From the NCBI GenBank assembly GCA_013365325.1, contig JABVXV010000322.1:1-64000 (forward strand): a stretch of 64,000 nt of DNA, given 5' to 3'. The notes beneath the pieces were generated by a model. That model was not told the origin of the DNA. It made no database searches and saw nothing but the letters and a program-made list of their open reading frames with translations. The position numbers were made by a program, and so were the translations under genes. Of this stretch, positions 52,417 to 64,000 are shown piece after piece; the first letter of the stretch is position 1; each line of letters opens with the position of its first letter. The stretch comes from Dipetalonema caudispina. Lineage: Eukaryota; Nematoda; Chromadorea; Rhabditida; Onchocercidae.

Positions 52417-53774
52417 TTAAAAAAAAGAAAACGATGCAAAGTTGTATTGAAGCAGCCAACATTTGCAAGAAATGTAGCAATAATATGTGAAATGTGTAAC
52501 CTTTTCTCACACCTTTCCCGTTTTTCCCCTTTCCACCAATTCACCCACCTCTAAAATTCTTCACTTCATTTTACTCTTCCCATCATTTCGTCGTCATCAT
52601 TTTATCATTTGATCCATTCATTTCCAGTAAACATCATTGTAATGTGTTTATTTGAGTATAATTTTCAATAATGGATTTCAATTTAGAGATGATTATCATT
52701 TTGTTGTATTGAAACAAATTTTTGTTTGAAATTTTCTTATCATATAATACTTCTATTGCAATGAATAGTTATCATGCATACATTGTTCATTTATCATTAG
52801 TATGGAATACAAGTAATAATGATTCTGTCATCAATTGAATTGTATTATTTACAAAAAAAAAAAAAAAAAAAAAAGGGAAAATGAATATATGAAAGAGAAA
52901 AATGCAATACCATCATCAACCAAATGAAATTAGCATAAATCCCTAATTAACAACTATCAATTTTCACATGTAATTCAATATTAATTGCTGCATTTTTTTT
53001 TTTTTTTTTTTTTTTGTAATTTTTTAATCAAGTTGCCAAATTATTCATAAAAGGGATAAATATTTGCCCAGCATGCATATTGATTGCAACAATTAAACAG
53101 TACCCAGAATCAGTACATTGTCATTTATTTATCCTGCAAGCATCGGATTAAGTATTGTTCTGGTTGATATAGTATGATTCTGAATCACATATTTTAAAGA
53201 TGAATTAAATGTAATAGTTTGACAATTACTATTATAAGCTTTTTTGTTTTAAGGGTCAATAAACGGCAACAATCGATATGTCATCAAACAAGATGGATAG
53301 AAAGAAGTAACAGATTCAGTAATGCAAATAGATCTGTAGGCAATTTGCAGAAGCATTTGCAAGCATATATGCATGATTAGCATGTAAAAATACGCATCAT
53401 ATAAAGTTAAGAATTGATTATTAATTATTAAATTCTATTTCGGATAAAAACATTTCCGTCTCATTGCTTCGGATATAATCCATACAAGTAATTTGATTTA
53501 CTCAGCCATTTCCAAAATTATGAATCGTGCAAAACTACTAAAAGATAGGGTAATGATGATGGGAAAGAGGAGAAAATGATATATAAAGGGACAAAGTTCA
53601 CGGTTATGGTTTACAACTGCGATGAATCGCAATGAGTGTTGATGGGATGGTCGAATGATCGTTTTCGTAGTTGTTGTAAATAATACTGATGATCATCGAG
53701 TTTGCAAAATTTGCAGCAATTGCTATAGCACTGCCAGTGAAACATTCTTAGATTTGGTGCAATAACCGGTCCAA

Positions 53775-53858
53775 ATGGTTTCTTCTACGAACGTTGCGAT
53801 TAGGGAACGCCGCAAACAGCAGCAGCAGCAGCAGCAAGAACCTGCTGAGACAAACTAA
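53775..53858 (+). other. Small open frame with a glutamine run (27 codons)
   Basis: ATG at 53775 to TAA at 53856. The frame encodes 14 mixed residues ending RERRK, then seven Gln from a CAG/CAA repeat, then EPAETN. Codon composition is less AT-biased than the surroundings. There is no splice donor inside and no known domain. It could be a small peptide, an upstream open frame in a long leader of the methyltransferase gene, or chance around a CAG microsatellite. Confidence 0.2.
53817..53836. repeat. (CAG)n microsatellite
   Basis: Six CAG units followed by CAA. This is the only CAG array I noticed in the window. Confidence 0.95.
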
Positions 53859-54702
53859 ATTAAAGGAGCAAACAATGACTATATTTCATCTTATATTGAA
53901 AATCATTTCGTACGTTGCATGCGACGAAAATCTCTAATCTATGGCTCAATTAAAATTACATTTAAAAATTTCATGGATTAAATTATACTCTACCTCAATC
54001 TAGGATATATATCTAAAATCCTAATATTCTAATCTACATTTGATATATTTAGCCAAATCTTTTGTTTGTAGTATTTAAAATAACGAATATGAACAATCCA
54101 AAGATTGTTAATAGGGAAATGATAAATGTTATGCATTGAAATAGCAAATCGTTAATGTGTCAACAATTTTCAATAATATCAAAATAGTAACTGATATTCA
54201 AACAATCTTAAAAAAAAAATAAAATTCATGGTATCAACAGTTCAACATATGTCATATTCTGCATAATATTATATTTTCAAAAAAAAATTTAGGCAATTAG
54301 TTGGTTAAATTAATTGGAAGAAGTTAAATGAGAAATAAAATGTGAAGCTATGAAATTCTTAACAAATACATTCTTTTCATTGTCCGAATATAATAAACAT
54401 CATTCCCATCCATTCAAACTATACAAAATGTAACTTACATCAATTAAATTAAATCAATAAGGAATATAAATAACAGATAAACGGAATAGATAATTTACAA
54501 ATGAGTAATAGGTATGAAAATATATTTCAAGGGATATATGAATGATTGAATAATCCTACCGGAAAATATTGATGAACATTGAGGAGAATAACCAACCGGA
54601 TTACGGTAACACATTCCATTGTAATGGATTTATTGCTAAAATGATATTTAGCATGCTTATCACAAATTATTTATGATTTTCATCCATTATTAACATAAGG
54701 AT

Positions 54703-54748
54703 CAAAAAAAAAAAAAAGGTCATTCTTTTTTTTTTTTTTTTTTTTTTT
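54703..54748. repeat. A13 / T22 inverted pair with 8-base loop
   Basis: A run of about 13 A, the loop GGTCATTC, then about 22 T. The arms can form a hairpin in single-stranded form. Confidence 0.85.
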
Positions 54749-55266
54749 GTCCAGTTTGATGAATAATTTTATTTGCTTGAAAAATCGATTCAAATTTTTT
54801 TTTTCCCTTTTTCATCATCAATAAGATTTTTTCTTTAGAATAAATAAATGTTTGTTGAATGAAGAAAAGGAACATAGCACATTAGTAAGATAATACAATA
54901 ATATATCATTTAATATCGATGTATTTTGTCTTTTTCATGCAATAATTTCATTGATAGTTTTTCATTGTAAGCTAACACAATAACATAATTAAAAACAAAT
55001 ATAATTAATAACAATTTCATCTAACATTGTTCCATTTATAATAATATCCTTTTATTATATCAATTACTATTTCCTCAAGCAAAATAAATTAAATTATTTT
55101 AATAATGATATAAAGCTGCTAAGATGATAAATACTTTTTTAACGATAGTTTGCTCGAGCTGCTTAATGTTTAGTTATTCAGAAAAGCGTCTCAGTTTAGT
55201 ACCTCTTTCACTTTCCCGACGAGTGGTGTGCTTTTTTTTGTTGTGGTTTGGTGTATTACGTACGTC

Positions 55267-58200
55267 ATGAATTTGAGTCCGGAATTATTCCGATTACCGG
55301 ATCGTTCATCAGGGCAACATAATATGACAATACGAGAACTTTGTGATAACGATGATATGGCAACAAGTGTTATCGTTGATCCGATTCTCGGTTTTCGCAC
55401 TCATAAAATGAGTCTTCAGTGAGTATAAATAATCGGTTCAATATTATCAGTAAGATAATCTTAATGATTATTGAAATGCTAGATTAAATTAATAAAATGC
55501 TTGATCATTGTTAGGTTGTCATTACTAATCAGTAAAATACTAGATTTTATTCTAAATATGATCAAGTATAAATTTGCAAATGAAGCATGCGATGCATACT
55601 TTCACTAAATTTATTTATTTTATCAGCTAGCTAATCAGAATGTGTTATCAATTATTTACTTAGTTAATTGGTTGTTATGTGTCTTCATGTTTACTGACAG
55701 TACTTATAGTTACCGTCCACCGCAACACGAGGAGCAAATCAAACTGAAGAGTATATTGAGGAAATATAAGGAGGATCAGGATTTGTGCGCAGCGATTCGG
55801 AACATTTTTCATGTGAATGCGGTAACGAGATTCTTGAAACGACGAGCGCTAAAACAGCAGCTTGCTTTCCGAGATCACGTAAGTCTGACCTTTTAATTGG
55901 TACGTTTTATCTCCCATTTCGTAGGAGCGGTACTACAGTTCTATTCTATTTTCAGCTTTTGCGATTTATGCGAATGTTTTCCAACGATTCAGGTTTTACA
56001 GTTCAAGCATGCCATCGTTACAAAACGGAAAATCGCCTTGGTGGAATGCTAGTTGCCACGAGGTCATGGTACGTATAACTTTCTTGTTGAGATTTTTCAA
56101 ATTCCTTCATGATTTCTTCATGAAACCGCGTTAATAACTTTCGGTATACCTTTTTGAAAATTATTCGACGACTGAAATCATTTCCAAGATGTGCCGACAT
56201 CCTGTATGGATTTTAATTTGCGTAAATACTAGTCTAATCCCTTTTTTCTCGCCTTATACACTTATACACAGGTTTTTTTTATCATGTATAACGAAACGTT
56301 TAGGAAGCTACCTTTATTTTAATCAATTCAGGCAAAAAGGTGATGTGATTGACAGTTTAGTGGGTGTTATTGGTGATCTCAGTCATGAAGAAGAATCTCA
56401 ACTACTGCGAAAAGATGTCAATGATTTTTCTGTCATGTATAGTACGAGGTATGGAATTTATCGCATTTCCAGTCTGTTCGGTCACCATAACTTCATTGTA
56501 CCTAATAATTCCAGGAAACAACGAGCTCAGTTGTGGCTTGGTCCTGCTGCTTATATTAATCATGACTGTTATCCGAATTGTAAATTTGTTCCAAATAGCT
56601 ATGCCGCTGTTGTACAGGTATCGTTCAGTTTTTCAACCGATGGAATCTATGTTAGGAGTAGTCGTTTTGAACCACCAGGTAACAAATAACAGTAAAATAT
56701 GGGCTATGTTTAATTCCAGGTGTTGCGTGACATTGCTCTAGGGGAAGAAATCACGGCTTATTATGGTGATAACTTTTTTGGCGATAATAATAGTCGCTGT
56801 GAATGTTTGACTTGTGAACGGTATGTTTATCATTTTTCCGCGACTTGCGTTTTACGCCTTACCACCGCTCTACGTTTTGCTTTCTCCCACCATTTTAGGT
56901 CTCACTCCGTCTATACATGGTGGCCTGTGAGTATACCGTATGCAATCCTGACACGATTTTTGTCACCTTCGTTCCTTACTGTGTAAACCTATTTATATCC
57001 GGAGAACAATCGCTTAATCAAGGTTTGTGATTTTTTTAGGGGTTTTAGACTTGTGGGTAATGAACTTCGTTTGCAGAGCTTGCAAAGGTTTTTTCACAAG
57101 TTTGGTGGTAACAGCTGCTGCTTCGTCAGAAAAAAATAATGGTGAATCAAAAGAGTCCGGTAACAGTTATAAATTTCGTGTAACCGATTCGAGGCTCTGT
57201 CGTTATATGCCACAATCAAATCAAGTGAACACAACGATGACCCTTCGCCGGCATACTCTTGCTGCATTACGGCATGTACCTCATCGCTTCTCACCTGAAA
57301 GTATGTAATTCTTTGTCTTAAATTATACATGTAGTGCTATTATCAAAAGCAATCTCCTTTGAAAATTTGAAGGCACATTCATTTGGGAAATAATGTCGAA
57401 ATTGTTTTCAGGACTTCAAACGGAAGGTTCCATGAATCGTTCGAAAAAAAGAACTAGAAAAGTGAATGGTGACCACTGCACTACTAGAAATCAGCAAAGG
57501 CTTAGGCGTACCATGAAAACGTCTTCGTCTATATCTTCGTCTTCATCGTCATACACGGCTGTGCCCAGTGTGCAAACTTGGATGAACACTACACCGTATG
57601 TGATTGTGAATAGTACGAAGGCAGATAGTTCTAAAGCTAGGAAGCATTCGCAGGAGAGCGATTTAAACACGTCGAATAATTTGGTCCCAACGAGAAAAGC
57701 TCGCGTATGCCAAACTGTAAAACAAAGAAAATCGGTGAGGAATAATGGGTCTGCAGAGCTTAATCGCCCTAGCAAATTGAATAATCGAACGTCCAACCAG
57801 TTGAGCTGTGAAAAACCAAGTACATCGCAGAACGGTTTGCAAATTCTTGCCGCTGTTGCGACCACCATGAGCTTTATTGATGGATCTCATTTAATGTCTT
57901 TATCACAAAATTCCCTTAATTGCATTGGTGATATTGATAACCATGATGTTAGAAATGAGCAGTACTCTGATGATGATATGGAATTCCAATCACCTTCTAA
58001 TTACTACAACAGCTGTAACTTTTCTTTGAATCGCAATGCTGCAGAAGTTGTTGATAATCGCTCACCTTCTGGATCCGATAGTTTGGAAGAGGTCGTTAAC
58101 TGTTCCAAATCATATCTTTCGGGAAATCATGATGTGCTTTCAACTGTTTTTGATAGGAATGGGTGCTATGACAATAATGGTGATGGCTTTGATGACATTT

Positions 58201-58379
58201 CTGAAACCGGTTTAGATAACAACATGCGTTACAGCAAAGCGGAGAGACCTGCAGATCAAGTTCAGTATAATGATGCTTCTGGAGCAAATTTAGATAATAT
58301 GCACAGAAGACGTAGAACTAAAGTCCATCCTTATTATAAAATCGCGTTTCACAGTTTACTGACGCCCACTTCTGGATAA
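55267..58379 (+). CDS. set-4: SUV4-20-type histone H4 lysine-20 methyltransferase (SET-4 family), eight exons
   Basis: Nuclear enzyme that converts H4K20me1 to di- and trimethyl forms, acting in heterochromatin, dosage compensation and genome stability. Exons 55267-55418, 55701-55878, 55956-56068, 56332-56448, 56515-56617, 56720-56820, 57077-57300 and 57412-58379 join in phase to give 651 residues. The family-specific N-terminal region ([15 protein letters not shown], then [11 protein letters not shown]) is followed by a helical segment and the SET domain: RMFSNDSGF in exon 3, [24 protein letters not shown] (AdoMet and pseudoknot motif, Asn202-His203-Asp204-Cys205), YYGDNFFG at 235-242, and the post-SET zinc cysteines 248, 250 and 253. 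Residues about 256-651 are a long tail rich in Ser, Asn and Asp with basic KKRTRK-like patches. All catalytic signatures look intact. ATG 55267 is the first in frame within the open stretch. The symbol is assigned by family resemblance. Confidence 0.93.
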
Positions 58380-60379
58380 GTATATTCCATTCTTCACAAA
58401 TCTTGCAGTTATGAATATTTCCAGCGAAGTTTCCTTCTTCATCTGCCTTTATTGAGACTTTTACTGGGCGTACTATATTACAACACTCCTTTGTTGTTAT
58501 TTCCAGCTTTTCTTAGACGTTATAATTGTTGTTCGTTGTTGCCCATGTCATTTTTATGATGTTTTCGCTGCATTTGAATTCATGTTTCGTTTCTTTTCTA
58601 ACTTCAAAAAATATGTTGAAGTCGGTTGTCATGCTTTGCAACTATTTTGTATTTGAGGAAGTATACCTTGTCTTTGATTAGTAGCTATAACCGGTTGGTT
58701 TCTTATGCGTTGTTTTAGGTTTTATAATCCGTTTGTTAATTTGATTGGTTATGCGGGATAGTTTAGTTTAATTTAAATTTGTTTTCCTGTACTATCAATT
58801 TCTTTTATTTTTAGGTTATGGAATTTCGTACGGCTTCACTATTTCTTTCATGCGTAATATTTGGTTGTTTTTTTTTTTTTTTTTTTTGTAAAATTGATTT
58901 TTTTACGCTACATTTTTTATCCAGAAACTGCCATAAATTGTTGCTATGTAGGGTTTAGTATTTCCGAGTCGTTTTTTACAAGTGATAATTCCTTTTATTC
59001 ATTACAAGTTCTCTAATTGTTTTGTTAATATCTATTGGTAGGATGTGGTAAATGTGAGATGGTCAAGTTATGACGTCTTCATCCTGATGTTTAGTTAAAG
59101 TATCTGTCCATAAGCGATCATAAAATTTGTCAAAAAAACTTTGAAGACCTTTTTTTATTCCTTTCTTGCAGTTAAATCATCGCTGAATTTATCGGTTTCT
59201 TTCAGCCCATCAAACACAGAAGTAGAAACCGAACTTTTTATAGCTACGAAATTCTAATTATTATTCAGAAAATGGCAGTCGCAGGATTGGTGACACACTG
59301 CAATAATTTTCAAGTTTTAGAGCATTTATAACACACCACGTGGAGAGCTGGAAATTTTTACGAATTCAATTTGCACATTTGAAATTCACACCCATGCTTT
59401 GCGGTAAAACGGCATTCTGTTTACCAAATTACCACTGACGATAATAATTTGTTCACTTATGCAAATAGCGCACAACTTGTAACGCTAAAAGAATGACCTT
59501 GCGAATGCGAATTGCTAATCTTGCCAGTTTTGAGCAATGCTCCTTTGAACTGCGTCAAACCTGCTGTACTTTTAAAATCATTAAATTTAGCAAAACAAGT
59601 ATATATGCAAATGCTGTTTAAAATGATATGTCAGTAGAGGTTATATTTCCACAAAAAATACGTTGTGATGTCCCGGATCGACGGTGTTCACCTGTGGAAT
59701 TCCGCTGCTGAAAATTTGGTAGAAATCATGAAATGTGTGTTTCAATGGAGTAAGATTGACAAACGCACAGATTAGTATTAAATTAGGGTGTTTCTATTTC
59801 AGAAAAAAAAAAAAGAACAGTAGATCATTTGCTAATGTAATTAAATAAAAGCAAGAAATCATAAAACAAACAAAGTAGGAATTGATGATTAGAATTCCTC
59901 AAACATTAAAAAAGCAAGTAACAATGATTAGAAATGCTTAGCATCAATCAAATCATGCTTTACTGTACACTTCCAGTGATAAGTTAAAATGATAGTTTCA
60001 GAATAAATTTTGGAGAAGTCAGAAGAACAGATGTGAAGTTAACCTTGACCTAATGATTTGATGAAATATAACGGGTAAATTACACCGACTATGTTTCAAT
60101 CATAAATGAATAAACAATAAAATTATCACATTTTCCACTTTATAAATAATAAAATAGCTGTAATATTAACACCTTTATAATTTTAATATATTTTGAACAA
60201 AAAAATTAGCTGAATATTTGATCCTTAGAAATATTTTTAGCATTCTTTTAAAAGATTAAGTTTTCATTCTCCTATCTTTTTCCTTCTTTTTTTTTCTCTA
60301 GGAATGAAAGAAAAATAATGTAAACAGTAATGTATGATTAAGGGGAATGCATTGAACTGAAATATTCCAAGTTTAGTTG
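58380..60379. other. Intergenic region between convergent methyltransferase and ENPP genes
   Basis: Presumably includes the 3' UTRs of both neighbours. The part up to about 59700 is less AT-rich than typical spacer here, and a T run lies at about 58867-58887. A 35-codon open frame at 59668-59775 is described separately. No other exon is supported. Confidence 0.55.
59668..59775 (+). other. Small open frame of 35 codons, protein-like composition
   Basis: ATG at 59668 to TAG at 59773. It encodes MSRIDGVHLWNSAAEN followed by a helix-like LVEIMKCVFQW and a basic end. The composition (Trp, Glu, Asp, His, few Phe/Lys/Asn runs) is unlike the random frames of this AT-rich DNA. A GTAAGA at 59754 could be a donor and TTTCAG at about 59796-59801 an acceptor, but splicing leads to a Lys run and a stop. 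I do not recognise it. It may be a small peptide gene or an exon remnant. Confidence 0.2.
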
Positions 60380-63300
60380 TCATAATATCAATGAACGTAA
60401 AAATTGATCATATATGACAAAGGATGAGATCAGTATGGTGAAACACATTAAGGATATTTGGTAACTGGTTACAGTAAATGCTCCCATATTCTCGGGAACT
60501 GATCGAGCTTCCCAACCGATGCTTAGGAAATCTTCAACATTGGACCATGTACCATTATGTCGATATGGTGGCTCGATCCCAAATATATTCATCATTACCT
60601 GTCAAAATGCAACAAATCTTCCGTATATTTGAGTTATGTACAGGAAATTTTACATATATTTGAGTTCAATATAAGAAAGTAGCACCACCAACAAACAGAT
60701 ACTGTTTATTTCTTTATTTATTTTTCTAATAGATAATTGAATATTCAATTGCTCAGCAATTTATTTTAAATTTAATGATGAGCAAATAATACAAAAAAAG
60801 GTTAAATCATAAATTAACACTTCAAAAGCTTCAAATTTATGAAAGGAAAAAAGGTTTTAAATAGTAAGTACAGGAAATCATTTTACCTGATAAATGTCAA
60901 CTATGCTGATGTCTGAAGCTTCATAATCTTCTTTAAAAGCTGAAATAAATAATAATTTCGATATAAAATGTTATAAAAACTAATCCAAAATTTTTTATTA
61001 CTGAAAATTAAAATGAATTTGATGTTTACAGTAACAAGAAATCGCATATATATCATTTATCTTATTTTTAGGTAAATCCAACGCACTCGTTCTTCCCTAT
61101 TGATTTGAAAAACTTACCAGGTCCTCGAGCAAAAAAAATACCATGCATGTTGAAATTTTCATTATCCCAACCACCAGTTAATAGAATATCTCTTTCTTGT
61201 TCATCATGCGGTGGTAAAGAGGGTAATTCACGCTGTAAAAAAATATTTTGATATAATTTTTCCTGTATTATCTATTCATAAGTTAACTATTAATGAAGAA
61301 TAAATAATATTGGAATTATTTTCATGCAAAAATTATTTCAATGAAAAAATATATTTGTAGAAAAAATTTAAATACCTGTCTTTTCGTATTTTTTTTTTCT
61401 TTTTTATTGGTAAATTCAGAAAAAAAGCAATATTAAGTGAAAAATGTAAAAAAGGTATCTTTGCGAAAATCTATGCAATATTCGAAATGATGTAGATAAC
61501 CGGAATGTAATGATGATATACCGTCAAGACAGTTGCACCTGGTCGAGTGATCAGTACAATTTCTGGCATATATTGGAAATTTTTCCAATGAAAACGATCC
61601 GGTAACTCAGTTGTTTGATAGACTGATACAAGTGGTTGCTCATTTTCGTCATAATCACCCATCGGTGCCCACTGATCGCACAATTTCAGCTCAAAAAATA
61701 CCTTAAAAATAATTGTCCTCAAAAATCTGTTGCAGTACTATCTCAGTTCTGGTAAGAACCAGAATTTTAAATGGAACAATTCATGTGAGCTAGTTATTTG
61801 ATAAGTTTCAACAATATGCTTTTTCTTCCAATTAAAAATAGTAACAGCCTGTGAAATATGCAAACTTGATTATACGTATTTTGTTTATGAACTAAATTCG
61901 AATTTAAGCGGAAAATTTGCATGATTTGTATGATCTGATACGTATTTTCTTGATTGAAATAGTAATTATGATTCGTTTTTATGGAACTTGATGTATCTCG
62001 TATAATAAAGTCATCCGATATACCTCATTAGCTTCATCCGGATTTGTAAAAATCATCATCATTGCATGATGATTAACTACTTTTTGAATTTTTGAATAAT
62101 CCGTTAGACATTCTTCGATGAAAAATTGCTCTTCTTGTTCAATTGTATGCAAGCCATGCGTCGAAATTACCATCAAATTTGTAGATTCAAAAAGTTTCGC
62201 TGCATCGAGTCTTTGCTATAATATAAATAGAGATTTTAACTATTAATATATATCTTATGATACATATCCGAATAGTTTTGTCTGAAATTTTCAGAAATAC
62301 AAAAATAACACTTTTTTTTTCTTCTAAAATACATTTTCCGGAAATGATTTCGAAATCAGTAAAAGTAAAAAAGGAATGACCTGTAACAAAAGAAGACTCA
62401 AATCAACATTAATAAGAGCTTGCTTTAGCTTATCACTACGTAGTCCAAATGTCTCCAATGCTGCTTGTACACCAGCATATCGAAGTAGGAAAAACTAAAA
62501 TACTTAAAATCATTTCAATACGATTAATTTTCATATAATTATAAATTTATTCGATATATTCATTGATAATGAGATACATGGAAAATGAGGACTTGTTTCA
62601 TCATTGGTTAAGAATGAATTAGTCAATAAATTAAATTACTTGTTGTTTGTAAGATTGATATTTGGTGATTCGTTCGATTATTTCCGGAAAATAGCTCATT
62701 AATGCATCAGTTTGTTCTGGTAATGAAGCATTATATTTACGCTCCTGTGGTACCTGTACAATCATATCTTGATATGGAAGCTGCAAATATTACTTATATT
62801 TTAAATAAATTTTCTAAATTAAAAAAATTCACATTAAAACAACAAGACGCGATAAATAAAAAAAAGTCGTAATAAAAGGAGGAGGACAAAAGAGTTAATA
62901 GCTTACTTTATTGGTATTCAGGAAATCTTTTTATGTCGAATTATTGATCATGTCTTACCTGAACTCTAGCCCTTATCTATTATTATATTACTTATCCAGG
63001 AATGTGCCAATTACAGCAAGTTCGATTATAAAAAAGTAATTTTGGCCTATACGATTCATCAACGGGTCATTTTTTACCTAAATTTATTTTAATAATTAAC
63101 CTAAACTTACATCACATCCAGGCATCCAATAACAGTGAACATCAACATTTGATTTACCCGTAGTATACCATGCTGGTACCACACCATCAGGCCACCAAGT
63201 GTCACCAACACGATTTGTTTCACCTTTCCAAAATCTTCTATTCTTAACCCTATCCCACATGTAATTAGCACCAAAGCCATGATTTTCTGCATACAAACCT

Positions 63301-63774
63301 GCAACTCAGATGCATCTTAGCTTTTTATTCACCCTTTGAACTCTGAACTTATACATTATATTTGTTGCTAAACTAGAGTTGATGTTTGCTAAATGTCAAT
63401 AGCAAGGAGAAAAATTTCCACCAATCTTTATCTCGAAACTTTCATAATCTAATTTTCACTTAGCTTCAAATAAATTCTGAAGTTAGAGGATACTTTTTAG
63501 GCACAAAAGGCTTGATACCAATGAATCAAAGAGAACGATAACCTGTTACAAGACTCATCCAATTCGGATAATTATGAGTTGGATAAACAGGTTTTAAAAA
63601 ATCGCTGTATACACCATTTTCAGTTAGCAATCGGAAACCAATATCTGACTGATTCAGTAAGGCTCTTCCATATCCATCTATGATAAATACGATTAAATTT
63701 TGACCACATGGTATTTTTTCAATAGCAGCAACGAAATGAGCTATTATGCAGAATATGTATTGGCGATACCACAT
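60380..63774 (-). CDS. ENPP6-like phosphodiesterase-fold protein, predicted catalytically dead, nine exons
   Basis: Member of the ectonucleotide pyrophosphatase/phosphodiesterase family, closest in my reading to ENPP6 (choline-specific glycerophosphodiesterase). Exons in transcript order: 63543-63774, 63111-63298, 62640-62780, 62381-62494, 62024-62215, 61522-61701, 61118-61232, 60887-60939, 60380-60598. Phases agree; 477 residues, slightly longer than ENPP6. Seen: signal peptide 1-17; LIVFIIDGYG with metal-ligand Asp33; YPNWMSLVTG with Ser74 at the nucleophile position; a cysteine-containing YWMPGCD; LMVISTHGL; LPDRFHW; GGWDNENFNMHGIFFARGP; NGTWS near the end; a hydrophobic tail at about 453-477 suggesting a GPI signal or membrane anchor. 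Odd: the usual D-x3-H zinc ligands are Gln197 and Glu201, the Asp of the SDHGM motif is Thr244, and the distal His before GYDN is Gly369. Only Asp33, Ser74 and His245 remain. Fold assignment is very secure; loss of activity is inferred. Confidence 0.9.
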
Positions 63775-63779
63775 AATTC

Positions 63780-63785
63780 CTGAAA
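63780..63785 (-). promoter_or_regulatory. Candidate spliced-leader acceptor of the ENPP-like gene
   Basis: On the minus strand TTTCAG is followed after only five bases (GAATT) by the start ATG at 63772-63774. TTTCAG is the consensus nematode acceptor, and a 5-base leader is typical of trans-spliced messages. A cis-spliced upstream exon outside the window cannot be excluded. Confidence 0.5.
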
Positions 63786-64000
63786 TACCTTTTCAAATGA
63801 TAGAACTTAAAATTTGCCAAGATTTTTTAAATTTATAATTCATAATTAGATTAATTTGATTATATATAGGTGAAATTTTTATTCAGAAAGTAAAAGAAAT
63901 GTATTGGAATAATTCTTTAGAAAGAATGAAGTGTGAAATTTTCTGGGTAAATAATTTAAAATTAGAAAGGCTTACAAAAGTTGCAAAGTATCGAATTGCA

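Larger units (their letters stand above)
49754..55266. other. AT-rich intergenic region, no secure gene
   Basis: Separates the divergently transcribed golgin (-) and methyltransferase (+) genes, so both promoters should lie here. It is dominated by simple tracts: A near 50190-50208, T at 52219-52245, an A-AT-A block at 52361-52416, A at 52853-52874, T at 52993-53015, a CAG repeat at 53817-53836 and an A/T pair at 54703-54748. The stretch 53560-53880 is less AT-rich and contains a 27-codon open frame described separately. Nothing else is protein-like. Confidence 0.6.

Noticed and set aside
57491..57868. 125-codon minus-strand open frame
   Set aside because: Antisense shadow of the long last exon of the methyltransferase gene.

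Overview
The window looks like chromosomal DNA of a nematode, most likely a clade III (spirurid or filarial-type) worm. It is very AT-rich and full of A, T and AT-type microsatellite tracts. Genes are split into many exons with GTAAG-like donors and TTTCAG-like acceptors. Two genes have a TTTACAG or TTTCAG site just upstream of the start codon, as expected for spliced-leader trans-splicing. The largest gene reads through as a close relative of Caenorhabditis SAX-3/Robo. The species cannot be named from the sequence alone. Nothing suggests bacteria, plasmids, phage or CRISPR.

Layout: 1-12186 is AT-rich intergenic or promoter sequence with many simple repeats. 12187-32831 (+) is a 23-exon Robo/SAX-3 axon-guidance receptor gene with a remote signal-peptide exon and an 8.4-kb eighth intron. 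34431-35465 (+) is a small four-exon gene for an unrecognised four-pass membrane protein. 35466-40125 has no supported gene. 40126-45028 (+) is a nine-exon biogenic-amine GPCR, and one of its introns holds a fragment resembling another rhodopsin-family receptor. 46173-49746 (-) is a nine-exon coiled-coil golgin with a GRIP/GRAB-like C-terminus. 49747-55266 is AT-rich with no convincing gene. 55267-58379 (+) is an eight-exon SUV4-20-type histone H4K20 methyltransferase (SET-4 family). 60380-63774 (-) is a nine-exon ENPP6-like phosphodiesterase-fold protein that has lost most of its zinc ligands. The last 0.2 kb is upstream sequence of that gene.

Each gene model was assembled by hand. All intron phases add up to one uninterrupted reading frame in all six genes: 1331, 170, 465, 396, 651 and 477 residues. 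The genes do not form one pathway; this is an ordinary mixed stretch of nematode chromosome (guidance receptor, amine receptor, Golgi tether, chromatin enzyme, secreted or anchored ENPP). The amine receptor and golgin genes are convergent, as are the methyltransferase and ENPP genes. The most unusual item is the ENPP6-like protein, whose fold-defining segments are intact while one complete zinc site and part of the other are gone, which points to a pseudoenzyme.
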